Source: JAQVIJ01 sp041287365
GTDB taxonomy: Bacteria > Desulfobacterota > Dissulfuribacteria > Dissulfuribacterales > DYLC01
NCBI GenBank assembly: GCA_041287365.1
Contig: JBEULL010000033.1
Coordinates: forward strand, 1-64,000
DNA length: 64,000 nt
Reading direction: 5' to 3'
In this document: positions 43,312 to 52,117 of the stretch, piece after piece
Position numbering within the stretch: position 1 is the stretch's first letter
Layout of the letters: every line of letters begins with the position of its first letter
Position numbers and translations under genes: made by a program
The notes under the pieces: model-generated
The model's database searches: none
What the model saw: the letters and a program-made list of their open reading frames with translations, nothing else
What the model was told of the DNA's origin: nothing

Positions 43312-44211
43312 ATGGCTGCAATCTTTACTACCAAACTTGAAGGCATTCGGCTCTCTCACATGGGAAAGGTGCGGGATGTATATGAGCTTCATGATGCCCT
43401 TCTGATAGTGGCCACAGACCGGCTTTCGGCCTTTGATGTGATACTGCCCACTCCGATTCCAGACAAGGGCGTGATCCTCACACAACTTTCCCTGTTCTGG
43501 TTCGATTTCCTAAAAAATACAGTGAAGACACACCTGATCGCCCATGATGTGAACCAATACCCTTCTGATCTACAGAAATTCCGTGAACAGCTTGAGGGTA
43601 GAAGCATGTTGGTGAAAAAGGCGAAGCCTCTACCTGTAGAGTGCATAGTCCGCGGATATCTATCCGGTTCAGGCTGGAAAGACTATAAAAAGACCGGCGC
43701 CATATGCGGCATTCCTCTGCCGTCTGAATTGCTGGAGTCCAGCAAATTACCTGAACCCATCTTTACACCTTCCACAAAGGCAGAGGTGGGGGCACACGAC
43801 GAAAATATAGACCTGAATCAAGTCAAGAATCTAATAGGCAAGGAAATGGCGGATCGAATACAAGAATTGAGCCTGACTATCTATACCACGGCGGCTCAAA
43901 AGGCCCTGGAATCAGGAGTCATCATAGCGGATACAAAGTTTGAATTCGGCGTAGCTGACGGCGAGCTAATCCTCATAGACGAGGTTCTGACTCCGGATTC
44001 CTCGCGTTTCTGGCCAGCGGATGAATACAGACCTGGCGGCCCTCAACCCAGCTTCGACAAACAGTTCGTCAGGGACTATCTGGAATCTCTTGGTTGGAAT
44101 AAACAAGCACCAGGTCCTGCACTGCCTCAAGAGATAGTGGAAAAGACGCGGCAGCGCTACATAACAGCACTGGAGCGGCTTACTGGAAGGCCCTTTGAAC
44201 AAAAACAATAA
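43312..44211 (+). CDS. purC: Phosphoribosylaminoimidazole-succinocarboxamide synthase
   Basis: 299 residues of the longer SAICAR synthase type. GKVRDVYEL, TDRLSAFDVILP, VECIVRGYLSGSGWKDY, ADTKFEFGV and DEVLTPDSSRFWP are the recognised purC motifs. It joins aspartate to CAIR in purine synthesis. AGGAG precedes the ATG. Confidence 0.96.
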   Translation: MAAIFTTKLEGIRLSHMGKVRDVYELHDALLIVATDRLSAFDVILPTPIPDKGVILTQLSLFWFDFLKNTVKTHLIAHDVNQYPSDLQKFREQLEGRSMLVKKAKPLPVECIVRGYLSGSGWKDYKKTGAICGIPLPSELLESSKLPEPIFTPSTKAEVGAHDENIDLNQVKNLIGKEMADRIQELSLTIYTTAAQKALESGVIIADTKFEFGVADGELILIDEVLTPDSSRFWPADEYRPGGPQPSFDKQFVRDYLESLGWNKQAPGPALPQEIVEKTRQRYITALERLTGRPFEQKQ

Positions 44212-44238
44212 GGTTGAATTTTGAATGGTGAGCGCTAA

Positions 44239-44904
44239 ATGAAGATAAAAATACCTTTTATGAGCCGTAAAATATTGTTAATCGTTTCTATCGCATGGAT
44301 GCTGGTTGTATGGCTGGCCGCCATTGCCTGCGCTGATGAAGTGGCAGAGGTGAAGTACGTAATAGACGGAGATACGATAATTCTGGTGAATGGCAGACAT
44401 GTACGTTATCAGGGCATCGATGCCCCAGAAATAGCACACGACAACCAGCCTGCCGATACGTTCGGCGAAGAAGCCCGAATCCATAACGCAAAATTGGTCA
44501 ACGGCCAAAAGATACGGCTGAAATTCGACGAAACACGCCAGGATCACTATGGCCGCACATTGGCCCAGATATTTCTATTGGATGGCACATGGATCAACAA
44601 GGCTATGGTGAATGCAGGATTGGCTTATGTATGTCTCTACGACAAAGAAAGCCCCACTGCCGTATCAACCTTCAAAGAGTTGCTGTCCGCTCAAAAAGAG
44701 GCCATTTCGGCCAAAAAAGGCATGTGGAGTGTCCCACCTGAAAAACCGGAATCCTTTTATGTGGGCAATCAAAAGACCATGCGGCTTCATAGGCCTGATT
44801 GTCCGTCGGTCTCACAAACCGCCAAAAGCAACAAAATCGTATTTAAGACTCGCAATGATGCCTTTCTGCAAGGCTTTTGTCCTTGCAAAAAATGCAAACC
44901 ATAG
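44239..44904 (+). CDS. Secreted thermonuclease-like protein with C-terminal Cys/His domain
   Basis: 221 residues. A signal peptide or anchor (about 8-32) is followed by a staphylococcal-nuclease fold with VIDGDTIILVNGRHVRYQGIDAPE (Ca2+ Asp and catalytic Arg), the second Arg/Glu region KFDETRQDHYGRTLA and WINKAMVNAGLA. The last 45 residues carry LHRPDCPSV...FCPCKKCKP, like the Ada-type zinc-binding tail seen on some of these nucleases. It probably degrades nucleic acid in the periplasm. Confidence 0.88.
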   Translation: MKIKIPFMSRKILLIVSIAWMLVVWLAAIACADEVAEVKYVIDGDTIILVNGRHVRYQGIDAPEIAHDNQPADTFGEEARIHNAKLVNGQKIRLKFDETRQDHYGRTLAQIFLLDGTWINKAMVNAGLAYVCLYDKESPTAVSTFKELLSAQKEAISAKKGMWSVPPEKPESFYVGNQKTMRLHRPDCPSVSQTAKSNKIVFKTRNDAFLQGFCPCKKCKP

Positions 44905-44947
44905 TCTTGCAGGTTCAAACCACATTCAAGAAGGAGGAAAACGACTC

Positions 44948-45232
44948 ATGAGCAACACCGATGCGCACAAAAACGAGGAACAACTGATGCCTGGAGTGAA
45001 TTTTTCGACCTTCATAGTCTCCATAGGCACATCCTGCCTGATGTATCTCGGAGAGCTCAATACACCCGGCACAGAAGGCCCCAAAAAAGACCTGGCCATG
45101 GCTAAACATATCATCGACACTCTAGCCATGCTTCAGACCAAAACAGCCGGCAACCTCACAAACGACGAGACGGAACTGCTCAGACAGCTTTTATACGACC
45201 TGCGCATGAAATATATTCGGGCAACATCCTGA
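44948..45232 (+). CDS. DUF1844 protein
   Basis: 94 residues from ATG 44948 behind AGGAGG. The family signature is clear: FSTFIVSIGTSCLMYLGELNTP, then AKHIIDTLAMLQTKTAGNLTNDE and a C-terminal helix. It is a small helical protein common in Desulfobacterota and related phyla, with unknown function. Confidence 0.88.
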   Translation: MSNTDAHKNEEQLMPGVNFSTFIVSIGTSCLMYLGELNTPGTEGPKKDLAMAKHIIDTLAMLQTKTAGNLTNDETELLRQLLYDLRMKYIRATS

Positions 45233-45262
45233 AAAACTCTTGAGTATCCATCGACTCCATTC

Positions 45263-46162
45263 ATGTCAGTTTCTGCTTTCTACAAAATTTCAGCGCCTGC
45301 CAAATTGAATTTATTTCTGAAGGTGTTGGGGAAACTGCCCAATGGCTACCACGAAATATTCACTCTTTTTCAAAAGATATCCCTGGCAGACCGAATCGAA
45401 ATCGAGATAACACCCCAGCCTGACACAACATCCAGCAGCATAACTCTGTCGGCAACAGGCTGGCCCGTGCCAGATGATGAAACCAATCTGGCATATAAGG
45501 CTGCGAACACATTTCTGAGACGTACCGGCATTCCATGTTCAGTTACCATTCATCTCCACAAAAACATACCGCCTGGCTCAGGCATGGGGGGAGGGAGCAG
45601 CGATGCGGCTGCGGTGCTGCTGGCCATGAACTCCCTCACAGGCGATTCGCTGTCATTCACTGAACTCATGAAAATGGGCGCTGGCCTCGGAGCGGATGTG
45701 CCTTTTTTCCTCTCACCCCAAAGCACCGCCATAGGCAGGGGAACTGGAACCGAATTGACACCTATCGCAACAGAAAAATTCTGGTTCGTTGTAGTATGGC
45801 CTGGATTCAGCATCTCGACAAAATGGGTTTATGACCATTTTGTGTTGACAAATCCGGTTAGACACACTAATTTACGTGGCGCTGACGGCGTGACGGCATT
45901 TTTATGGCAAAACGACCTTGAACAAGCCGTGATGTCCTCTTATTTATTTTTGAACGACATAAAAAAACGACTCATCTCCTGCGGTGCATTGCATGCCATG
46001 ATGACAGGCAGTGGTTCCGCTGTATTTGGAGTCTTCAAAACCGAAGAAGAGGCCGACAAAACCGCAGATGCGTTGTCAATACAATTAAAAGACGAAAACA
46101 CATACAAACGGGCGGCAAACAATCCCAAAACGTGGCTGGTAACGCCGGTCACAACCCTATGA
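45263..46162 (+). CDS. ispE: 4-diphosphocytidyl-2-C-methyl-D-erythritol kinase
   Basis: 299 residues of the GHMP kinase family: APAKLNLFLKVLGKLPNGYHE with the substrate Lys/Asn, the ATP loop PPGSGMGGGSSDAAA (about 98-112) and the C-terminal MTGSGSAVFG. It phosphorylates CDP-methylerythritol in the MEP isoprenoid pathway. Followed by tRNA-Gln and prs, as in many Desulfobacterota. Confidence 0.95.
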   Translation: MSVSAFYKISAPAKLNLFLKVLGKLPNGYHEIFTLFQKISLADRIEIEITPQPDTTSSSITLSATGWPVPDDETNLAYKAANTFLRRTGIPCSVTIHLHKNIPPGSGMGGGSSDAAAVLLAMNSLTGDSLSFTELMKMGAGLGADVPFFLSPQSTAIGRGTGTELTPIATEKFWFVVVWPGFSISTKWVYDHFVLTNPVRHTNLRGADGVTAFLWQNDLEQAVMSSYLFLNDIKKRLISCGALHAMMTGSGSAVFGVFKTEEEADKTADALSIQLKDENTYKRAANNPKTWLVTPVTTL

Positions 46163-46282
46163 TAAATCGCTTTAACTATATTTTATAGCTTGCCGTTAAG
46201 TTTATTCATGAGCTGTTCGTAAGTCAATTCGTCGATTTCATTGGTCTTTGATTCCGCTGGGGCTTGTAGATGTATGAATAAT

Positions 46283-46358
46283 TGGGGTGTAGCCAAGCGG
46301 TAAGGCACGGGTCTTTGGAACCTGCATTCCGGAGGTTCGAATCCTCCCACCCCAGCCA
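46283..46358 (+). tRNA. tRNA-Gln (TTG)
   Basis: Acceptor stem TGGGGTG/CACCCCA, anticodon stem CGGGT/ACCTG with loop CTTTGGA (anticodon TTG), T arm GGAGG-TTCGAAT-CCTCC, discriminator G and encoded CCA (46356-46358). It lies 15 bases before prs and is probably on the same transcript. Confidence 0.96.
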
Positions 46359-46373
46359 TTTTTGAGGATGTAT

Positions 46374-47318
46374 ATGTCGGGAAAAACAATAAAAATATTT
46401 ACTGGAAACGCCAATCCTACATTGGCTCAGGAGATTTGCGACTGTCTGCACCTGCCGATAGGTCGTGCAACGGTCAAAACCTTCAGTGACGGCGAAACCT
46501 TCGTGGAGATCGGTGAAAACGTGAGGGGCGCCGATGTATATGTCATTCAGCCCACATGCCCTCCGGTCAATCACCATCTCATGGAATTGCTTATCATGGT
46601 GGATGCCCTGAGACGTGCATCCACAAGACGCATTACAGCGGTCATGCCCTATTATGGCTATGGCCGTCAGGACAGAAAAGCCGCTCCACGCGTGCCCATA
46701 ACGGCCAAATTGGTGGCCGATATCATAACTGCCGCAGGTGCCAGGCGTGTACTTGCAATAGATTTACACGCAGGGCAGATTCAGGGTTTTTTTGGCATTC
46801 CTGTGGATCATCTGTTTGCAGCACCTGTCTTGCTTCAATATCTCAAGGAAAAATTTGAACCTCCAGTTGTCATGGTCTCTCCCGATGCAGGCGGTGTGGA
46901 AAGGACTCGTGCCTTTGCACGCCGAATGAATGCAGGTTTGGCCATCATCGACAAACGCAGGGAACGGCCCAATGAGTCCACGGTCATGAACCTGATAGGT
47001 GATGTAAAAGGGAAAATAGCCATTCTTCTGGATGACATGGTGGATACTGCGGGGACACTTTGCAAGGCAGCGGAGGCACTCATGGCCAACGGCGCAAAGG
47101 AGGTCCATGGCTGCGCCACACATCCCGTGCTTTCAGGCCCTGCGCTGGAACGCATCGAAGCCTCCCCCATGAAATCCCTGATCGTAACCAATACCATTCC
47201 ACTGTCTGAAAAGGCAAAGACTATAGATAAAATAAAGGTATTGTCTGTTGCGCCTCTTTTGGGAGAGGCCATCTGGCGTATACATAACGACGATTCAGTA
47301 AGTTCACTTTTTGTCTAA
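46374..47318 (+). CDS. prs: Ribose-phosphate pyrophosphokinase
   Basis: 314 residues from ATG 46374 (GAGG six bases ahead; a TTG at 46362 is in frame). IFTGNANPTLAQEI front, FSDGETFVEI, MPYYGYGRQDRK, DLHAGQIQGFF and the PRPP loop LLDDMVDTAGTL. It makes PRPP for nucleotide, His and Trp synthesis. L25 follows 21 bases later. Confidence 0.96.
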   Translation: MSGKTIKIFTGNANPTLAQEICDCLHLPIGRATVKTFSDGETFVEIGENVRGADVYVIQPTCPPVNHHLMELLIMVDALRRASTRRITAVMPYYGYGRQDRKAAPRVPITAKLVADIITAAGARRVLAIDLHAGQIQGFFGIPVDHLFAAPVLLQYLKEKFEPPVVMVSPDAGGVERTRAFARRMNAGLAIIDKRRERPNESTVMNLIGDVKGKIAILLDDMVDTAGTLCKAAEALMANGAKEVHGCATHPVLSGPALERIEASPMKSLIVTNTIPLSEKAKTIDKIKVLSVAPLLGEAIWRIHNDDSVSSLFV

Positions 47319-47339
47319 TATCACAAGGAGTTATAAAAA

Positions 47340-47981
47340 ATGAAACAGATCGACTTAGACGCATCCATTCGTACTGCAACCGGTAAAGGAGTGGCAAGAA
47401 AACTGCGGGCAGCAGGTGATGTGCCTGCCATACTTTACGGACCTGGAAAGCCATCCATGCCCATTGCGGTGAGCGGTCACTCCATTGACCTCATTCTCAA
47501 GAAAAATCCCGGAGAACATATTCTGTTCACACTCAATCTCAAAAAAGACGGACAGGACACAGGGAAACGCCTTGCCATGATCAAGATGCTTCAATTCCAT
47601 CCGGTCAGCGAAAAACTCAGACACGTGGACTTTTATGAGGTCTCTCTGGACAAGACCATCGAGGTGGACATCCCATTGGTGCCATGCGGCAAGGCAAAGG
47701 GTGTGGAAATCGACAAGGGCATTCTCGAGATCATAAAACGCACTGTAAAAGTGAAGTGTCTGCCCACTGCAATTCCCAAAGAGATCAAAGTGGACATCAC
47801 CAACCTCAGACTTGGCCAGGCCATTCATATCTCCGACATTCAAGCACCCGAGGGTGTAAAATTCACTGATGACCCCAAAACAGCCCTCATCACCATCGTA
47901 GGTACCAGTGACGGAGAGAGGGCGGCTCCTGCGGCAGAGGAGACGGCAGAGGCAGCACCAGAGGCAGCCAAGAAGGAATAA
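47340..47981 (+). CDS. rplY: 50S ribosomal protein L25/CTC form
   Basis: 213 residues. The N-terminal L25 domain (about 1-95) starts with ATGKGVARKLRAAGDVPAILYG, followed by the TL5/CTC beta domain (about 100-185) and an Ala/Glu-rich tail. It binds 5S rRNA. AAGGAG precedes the start. Order prs-rplY-pth is conserved. Confidence 0.95.
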   Translation: MKQIDLDASIRTATGKGVARKLRAAGDVPAILYGPGKPSMPIAVSGHSIDLILKKNPGEHILFTLNLKKDGQDTGKRLAMIKMLQFHPVSEKLRHVDFYEVSLDKTIEVDIPLVPCGKAKGVEIDKGILEIIKRTVKVKCLPTAIPKEIKVDITNLRLGQAIHISDIQAPEGVKFTDDPKTALITIVGTSDGERAAPAAEETAEAAPEAAKKE

Positions 47982-48001
47982 GCGGACAATACACCTTCAC
48001 C

Positions 48002-48601
48002 ATGCCCTGTAGAGCGATCATCGGGCTTGGCAATCCTGGTACACGTTATGCCATGACTCGCCACAATATGGGCTTTATCACATTGGATGCGATAGCCTCT
48101 CGAGAGGCTATCGGTTTTTCAGGCTCCAAAATCGCTCAAGCCGAAACAGCCGTTTTACAGATGGACCTTGCTGGAACGAAAACGGATATTCGGCTAATCA
48201 AGCCCATGACCTACATGAACAGAAGCGGAGAGGCTGTGGCCCCATTTTTACGTTATTACCGCATTGACCCTCAAGAGATTTTAGTAATTCACGACGACCT
48301 TGATCAACCCCTCGGCAACATGAAATTTGCAAAAAAAGGCGGGACCGGGGGGCATAATGGAGTTCGTTCCATAATTCAATATCTCGGTGTGAATGATTTT
48401 CCTCGGCTGAAACTAGGCATAGGCAGACCGATGCCCACCATCCCCGTGGAACAATACGTACTCATGCCATTCGAACCCCATGAATTGCCTGTCTGTCAGC
48501 GAGTTATTGCCACGGCCATTGAGGCGGTTTCCCTGTTTCTCACAAAGGGTATCGATGCAGCCATGAATCAATTCAACAAAAAGTCAGTGGAGGGTGCTTA
48601 A
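48002..48601 (+). CDS. pth: Peptidyl-tRNA hydrolase
   Basis: 199 residues with IIGLGNPGTRYAMTRHNMGF (catalytic His in TRHN), KPMTYMNRSGEAV, IHDDLDQPLG and KGGTGGHNGVRSI. It frees tRNA from stalled peptidyl-tRNA. Its TAA is directly followed by the GTG start of hisH. Confidence 0.96.
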   Translation: MPCRAIIGLGNPGTRYAMTRHNMGFITLDAIASREAIGFSGSKIAQAETAVLQMDLAGTKTDIRLIKPMTYMNRSGEAVAPFLRYYRIDPQEILVIHDDLDQPLGNMKFAKKGGTGGHNGVRSIIQYLGVNDFPRLKLGIGRPMPTIPVEQYVLMPFEPHELPVCQRVIATAIEAVSLFLTKGIDAAMNQFNKKSVEGA

Positions 48602-49225
48602 GTGATCGCAATCATCGACTATCGCGCCGGCAATCTGACCAGTGTGGCCCGTGCCGTTCGCCACATAGGTTTCGACTGCTCCATCACGTGCCGGCCTGAA
48701 GAGATAGCAAAGGCAGACAGGGTCATATTTCCAGGTGTAGGCTCCGCTCAAAAGGCCATGGCAGACCTCAAGGAATTAGGGCTCGATGAGGCCATTCGCT
48801 CGGTTATACGGGCAGGGAAACCTGTTTTGGGCATCTGTCTCGGCACACAAATCATCTTTGACTGGAGCGCCGAAGGCGATACTCTATGCCTCGGCATACT
48901 GCCCGGCAAAGTGGTCAGATTCCCTGATGGTCTCTCCACTCGCAACGAACGCCTGAAGATTCCACACATGGGCTGGAATAGAATGGAACCATTGCAAGAC
49001 CATTTTGTCTTTACAGGCATACCTCGTGATACACAGTTCTATTTTGTACACTCCTATTATCCGGAACCTGCCGCAGCGAAACACATACTCGGGCTTACGG
49101 ACTACGGGATATCCTTCGCATCGGCTATCTGCAAAGAAAACCTTGTGGCAGTGCAGTTCCATCCGGAAAAGAGCGGCAGACCAGGGCTTAACCTGCTGGA
49201 AAACTTCTGCAAATGGAGCATCTAA
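48602..49225 (+). CDS. hisH: Imidazole glycerol phosphate synthase subunit HisH
   Basis: 207 residues from GTG 48602. Glutamine amidotransferase class I: IDYRAGNL, FPGVGSAQKAM, the nucleophile in GICLGTQII and the His/Glu pair in VQFHPEKSG. It supplies ammonia to HisF in histidine synthesis. No other his genes besides hisF are nearby. Confidence 0.96.
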   Translation: MIAIIDYRAGNLTSVARAVRHIGFDCSITCRPEEIAKADRVIFPGVGSAQKAMADLKELGLDEAIRSVIRAGKPVLGICLGTQIIFDWSAEGDTLCLGILPGKVVRFPDGLSTRNERLKIPHMGWNRMEPLQDHFVFTGIPRDTQFYFVHSYYPEPAAAKHILGLTDYGISFASAICKENLVAVQFHPEKSGRPGLNLLENFCKWSI

Positions 49226-49226
49226 T

Positions 49227-50006
49227 ATGCTGACCAAACGCATCATACCATGCCTGGACGTTCGAGACGGAAAGCTCACCAAGGGAATCAAATTCAAAAA
49301 CAACGTGGACATCGGCGATCCCGTGGTCATGGCCGAGTTCTATTACGAACAGGGTGCCGATGAACTGGTCTTTTATGACATCACTGCATCCAGTGATCAT
49401 CGCGCCATCATGCTGGACGTAGTGCAAAATACCGCTAAATGCATATTCATGCCGTTTTCAGTGGGCGGCGGCATTCGCACCGTTGAGGACATGCGGGCGG
49501 TGCTGCTGGCAGGCGCTGAAAAGATCAGCATCAATTCGGCTGCGGTCAAGAATCCCGACCTCATAGCTCAAGGGGCTCGCGCCTTCGGGAATCAATGTAT
49601 CGTTCTTGGTATGGATGTAAAACATGTGGAAAAAACCAAGGTCATTCCATCCGGTTACGAGGTGGTGATTCACGGTGGCAGGACACACATGGGCATCGAT
49701 GCCATAGAGTGGGCAAAGGAGGCCGAAAGGCTGGGGGCAGGTGAGATATGTCTCAATTCCATAGATGCCGACGGCACGCAAAACGGCTATGAACTCACAC
49801 TCACCAAACTGGTCTGCGATGCAGTCAACATTCCGGTAATTGCATCCGGCGGGGCGGGAAGGCCGGAGCACCTGGCGGATGTGATTCTGAAATCCGGCGC
49901 TGACGCAGCCCTCATAGCCTCCATGACTCACTACGGCCATTACACCATCCGTGATATCAAAGAGTATCTGCACAGACAGGGGATTCAAATGCGCATGACA
50001 TGGTAA
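49227..50006 (+). CDS. hisF: Imidazole glycerol phosphate synthase subunit HisF
   Basis: 259 residues from ATG 49227, one base after hisH. The barrel motifs are ACLDV-like PCLDVRDGKLTKG (first catalytic Asp), VGGGIRT, LNSIDADGTQNGYE (second catalytic Asp) and IASGGAGRPEHL. It cyclises PRFAR with ammonia from HisH. Confidence 0.97.
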   Translation: MLTKRIIPCLDVRDGKLTKGIKFKNNVDIGDPVVMAEFYYEQGADELVFYDITASSDHRAIMLDVVQNTAKCIFMPFSVGGGIRTVEDMRAVLLAGAEKISINSAAVKNPDLIAQGARAFGNQCIVLGMDVKHVEKTKVIPSGYEVVIHGGRTHMGIDAIEWAKEAERLGAGEICLNSIDADGTQNGYELTLTKLVCDAVNIPVIASGGAGRPEHLADVILKSGADAALIASMTHYGHYTIRDIKEYLHRQGIQMRMTW

Positions 50007-50057
50007 TAGCCCTGATGCCCATAAAGAAGTTTCAAAAAATCAGCAACAAACATACTT

Positions 50058-51266
50058 GTGGCCATTCACATTAAAATCCCCATGACCATACAGCCACCTG
50101 TAAAAATCGGCTTAGCATCCCTCATAGAAAATCCTCCTCGATGGTTAGAGGACAAGCGATTGGGCCTGCTCTGCAATCAGGCATCCATTCTCTTTGACGG
50201 CCATAAATTTTACCACGCCGCCGATGTCATAAAAGAGGTCTTTTCAAACAAACTGCGCTGTCTTTTCACACCACAACATGGCCTTTTTGCAGAAAAGCAG
50301 GACAACATGGTGGAATCAGCAGATGGTGTGTGGAATGAGCTTTCGGTCTTCAGCCTCTATGGCACACACCGACAGCCCACAACCTCTCAACTGGAAGAGC
50401 TGGACATACTCTTGGTGGACCTGCAGGACGTGGGCACTCGTGTCTATACATTCATCTGGACACTCTTTCTGGCTATGGAGGCCTGTGCAAGACATAACAA
50501 AGCCGTGGCCATATTGGATAGACCCAATCCCATTGGTGGCGATGCAGTGGAAGGAAACCTGCTGCAATCAAAATTTCGATCCTTTGTGGGCATGGATACC
50601 ATACCCATGCGGCATGGCATGACCATTGGTGAACTGGCCGGCATGTTTCAAGCCAAGTATTTTTCAAACCTGGAGCTTTTTATAATACCCATGCAGGGCT
50701 GGCGCAGGTATATGGCATTTGAAGACACAGGACTACCCTGGGTGATGCCCTCACCCAACATGCCCTGCATCGAGACCGCCTTCGTATACCCAGGTCAGGT
50801 GCTATTGGAGGCTACGAATCTCTCTGAAGGCCGAGGCACCACGCGGCCATTTGAGCTCTTTGGAGCCCCCTATCTTCGTTGCACCAACGTCGCTATGCAT
50901 GTGGAAAAGTGGCGGCTGCCAGGCTTTTTTCTGCGAGAGCAACACTTCGAACCCACCTTTCACAAATGGGCCGGCCAGCCATGCCATGGCTTTCAGATAC
51001 ATGTCACAGACCGACGCAGTTTCAAACCATATTCCACAAGCCTCGCCCTGGTCTCACTCATCATTCAACTCCACAGACAAGATTTTCAATGGAAATCGCC
51101 GCCTTATGAATACGAGTTCGAAAAACTGCCGGCAGACCTCATTATAGGCAATCAAGAGCTCAGAAAGGCATTGGAGGCAGGCGCTGACTCAACAGAGCTT
51201 CATGGCCTGTGGCAAAAGGAAGAGGAGCACTTCAAAGAGGCAAGAAGGCCTTTTCTACTCTATTAA
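50058..51266 (+). CDS. DUF1343/NamZ-like exo-beta-N-acetylmuramidase
   Basis: 402 residues from GTG 50058 (or 394 from ATG 50082). DUF1343 motifs: GLLCNQASI, LFTPQHGLFAEKQDNM, SLYGTHRQPT, LLVDLQDVGTRVYTF, ILDRPNPIGGDAVEGN and PSPNMPCIETAFVYPG. Characterised members (NamZ) remove terminal MurNAc from wall fragments, which would complement NagZ at 23346. Here there is no convincing signal peptide, so it would be cytoplasmic. The next gene starts immediately after its stop. Confidence 0.88.
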   Translation: MAIHIKIPMTIQPPVKIGLASLIENPPRWLEDKRLGLLCNQASILFDGHKFYHAADVIKEVFSNKLRCLFTPQHGLFAEKQDNMVESADGVWNELSVFSLYGTHRQPTTSQLEELDILLVDLQDVGTRVYTFIWTLFLAMEACARHNKAVAILDRPNPIGGDAVEGNLLQSKFRSFVGMDTIPMRHGMTIGELAGMFQAKYFSNLELFIIPMQGWRRYMAFEDTGLPWVMPSPNMPCIETAFVYPGQVLLEATNLSEGRGTTRPFELFGAPYLRCTNVAMHVEKWRLPGFFLREQHFEPTFHKWAGQPCHGFQIHVTDRRSFKPYSTSLALVSLIIQLHRQDFQWKSPPYEYEFEKLPADLIIGNQELRKALEAGADSTELHGLWQKEEEHFKEARRPFLLY

Positions 51267-52067
51267 ATGCTTCGAGAATTTCTTACACACCTTTTGACTC
51301 CTGCTCCACCCCATATCAAAGAAATGGGCTATCTACATGAATTGATTGCCATTTCAGAACGCCATAAACGCTGCCGCAGGGCATGGCAGCCTCATCTCGA
51401 TTTCAGCAAGGATTTCATTTTGCAGGCCGTAAATCTCTGCGCTGACCGCAACAAGGCCGTGATATTAGGCTCCGGCCTGCTCCTCGATATCCCTCTTGCT
51501 GAATTGTCAAATGCATTTGAGGAGGTGCTGCTGGTGGACATCTTTCATCTTTCAGACACCAGACGAACGGCCAGCAAATACTCCAATGTCTTTCTCTTGA
51601 ACGCCGATATAGCCGGAATAGCCCATTCAGTTTACAGACATCGAAGCATAATTCCAGTGCAGAAAACAACGGGTTTTCCTGGCTGCGATTTCAACACCAG
51701 CCTTGTGATCTCGGCAAATATTTTGTCACAACTCTCACTTTGCCCCGCCTCCTTTTTACTGAAAAAATGCCATGCAAGTGAAACAGACCTTCAAAACTGG
51801 GCAAAAACACTTGTGAATGACCATCTGAAACGACTTGCAAATCTAAACTGCACGGTTTGCCTTATAACCGACCACAGCATTATCTACAGAGACAAAACTG
51901 GCAAAATATCTGCTGAGGAAGACACACTTCACGGCATAAAACCAAGACTGAAACTGCCAGGCATTCAAATTCAAAAAGAATGGCAATGGGAGATGGCGAC
52001 TTTAGGAGAGATATCCAGGTATTACAGCGTGACGCTGAAAGTGATGGGAGTCATCAGATCGAAATAA
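51267..52067 (+). CDS. Conserved hypothetical, Rossmann/methyltransferase-like
   Basis: 266 residues, unrecognised by name. Residues 65-95 (KAVILGSGLLLDIPLAELSNAFEEVLLVDIFH) look like the nucleotide- or SAM-binding strand-loop-helix of a Rossmann fold. Further strands at 145-155 (SLVISANILSQL) and 195-205 (CTVCLITDHSIIY) suit that fold. No catalytic motif was found. It directly abuts the NamZ-like gene (stop then start), so co-expression is likely. Confidence 0.72.
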   Translation: MLREFLTHLLTPAPPHIKEMGYLHELIAISERHKRCRRAWQPHLDFSKDFILQAVNLCADRNKAVILGSGLLLDIPLAELSNAFEEVLLVDIFHLSDTRRTASKYSNVFLLNADIAGIAHSVYRHRSIIPVQKTTGFPGCDFNTSLVISANILSQLSLCPASFLLKKCHASETDLQNWAKTLVNDHLKRLANLNCTVCLITDHSIIYRDKTGKISAEEDTLHGIKPRLKLPGIQIQKEWQWEMATLGEISRYYSVTLKVMGVIRSK

Positions 52068-52117
52068 TGGCATACATGTTGCTTTTGTTTTTTTGAAAGC
52101 AAACAGGAGGGCTGCAA

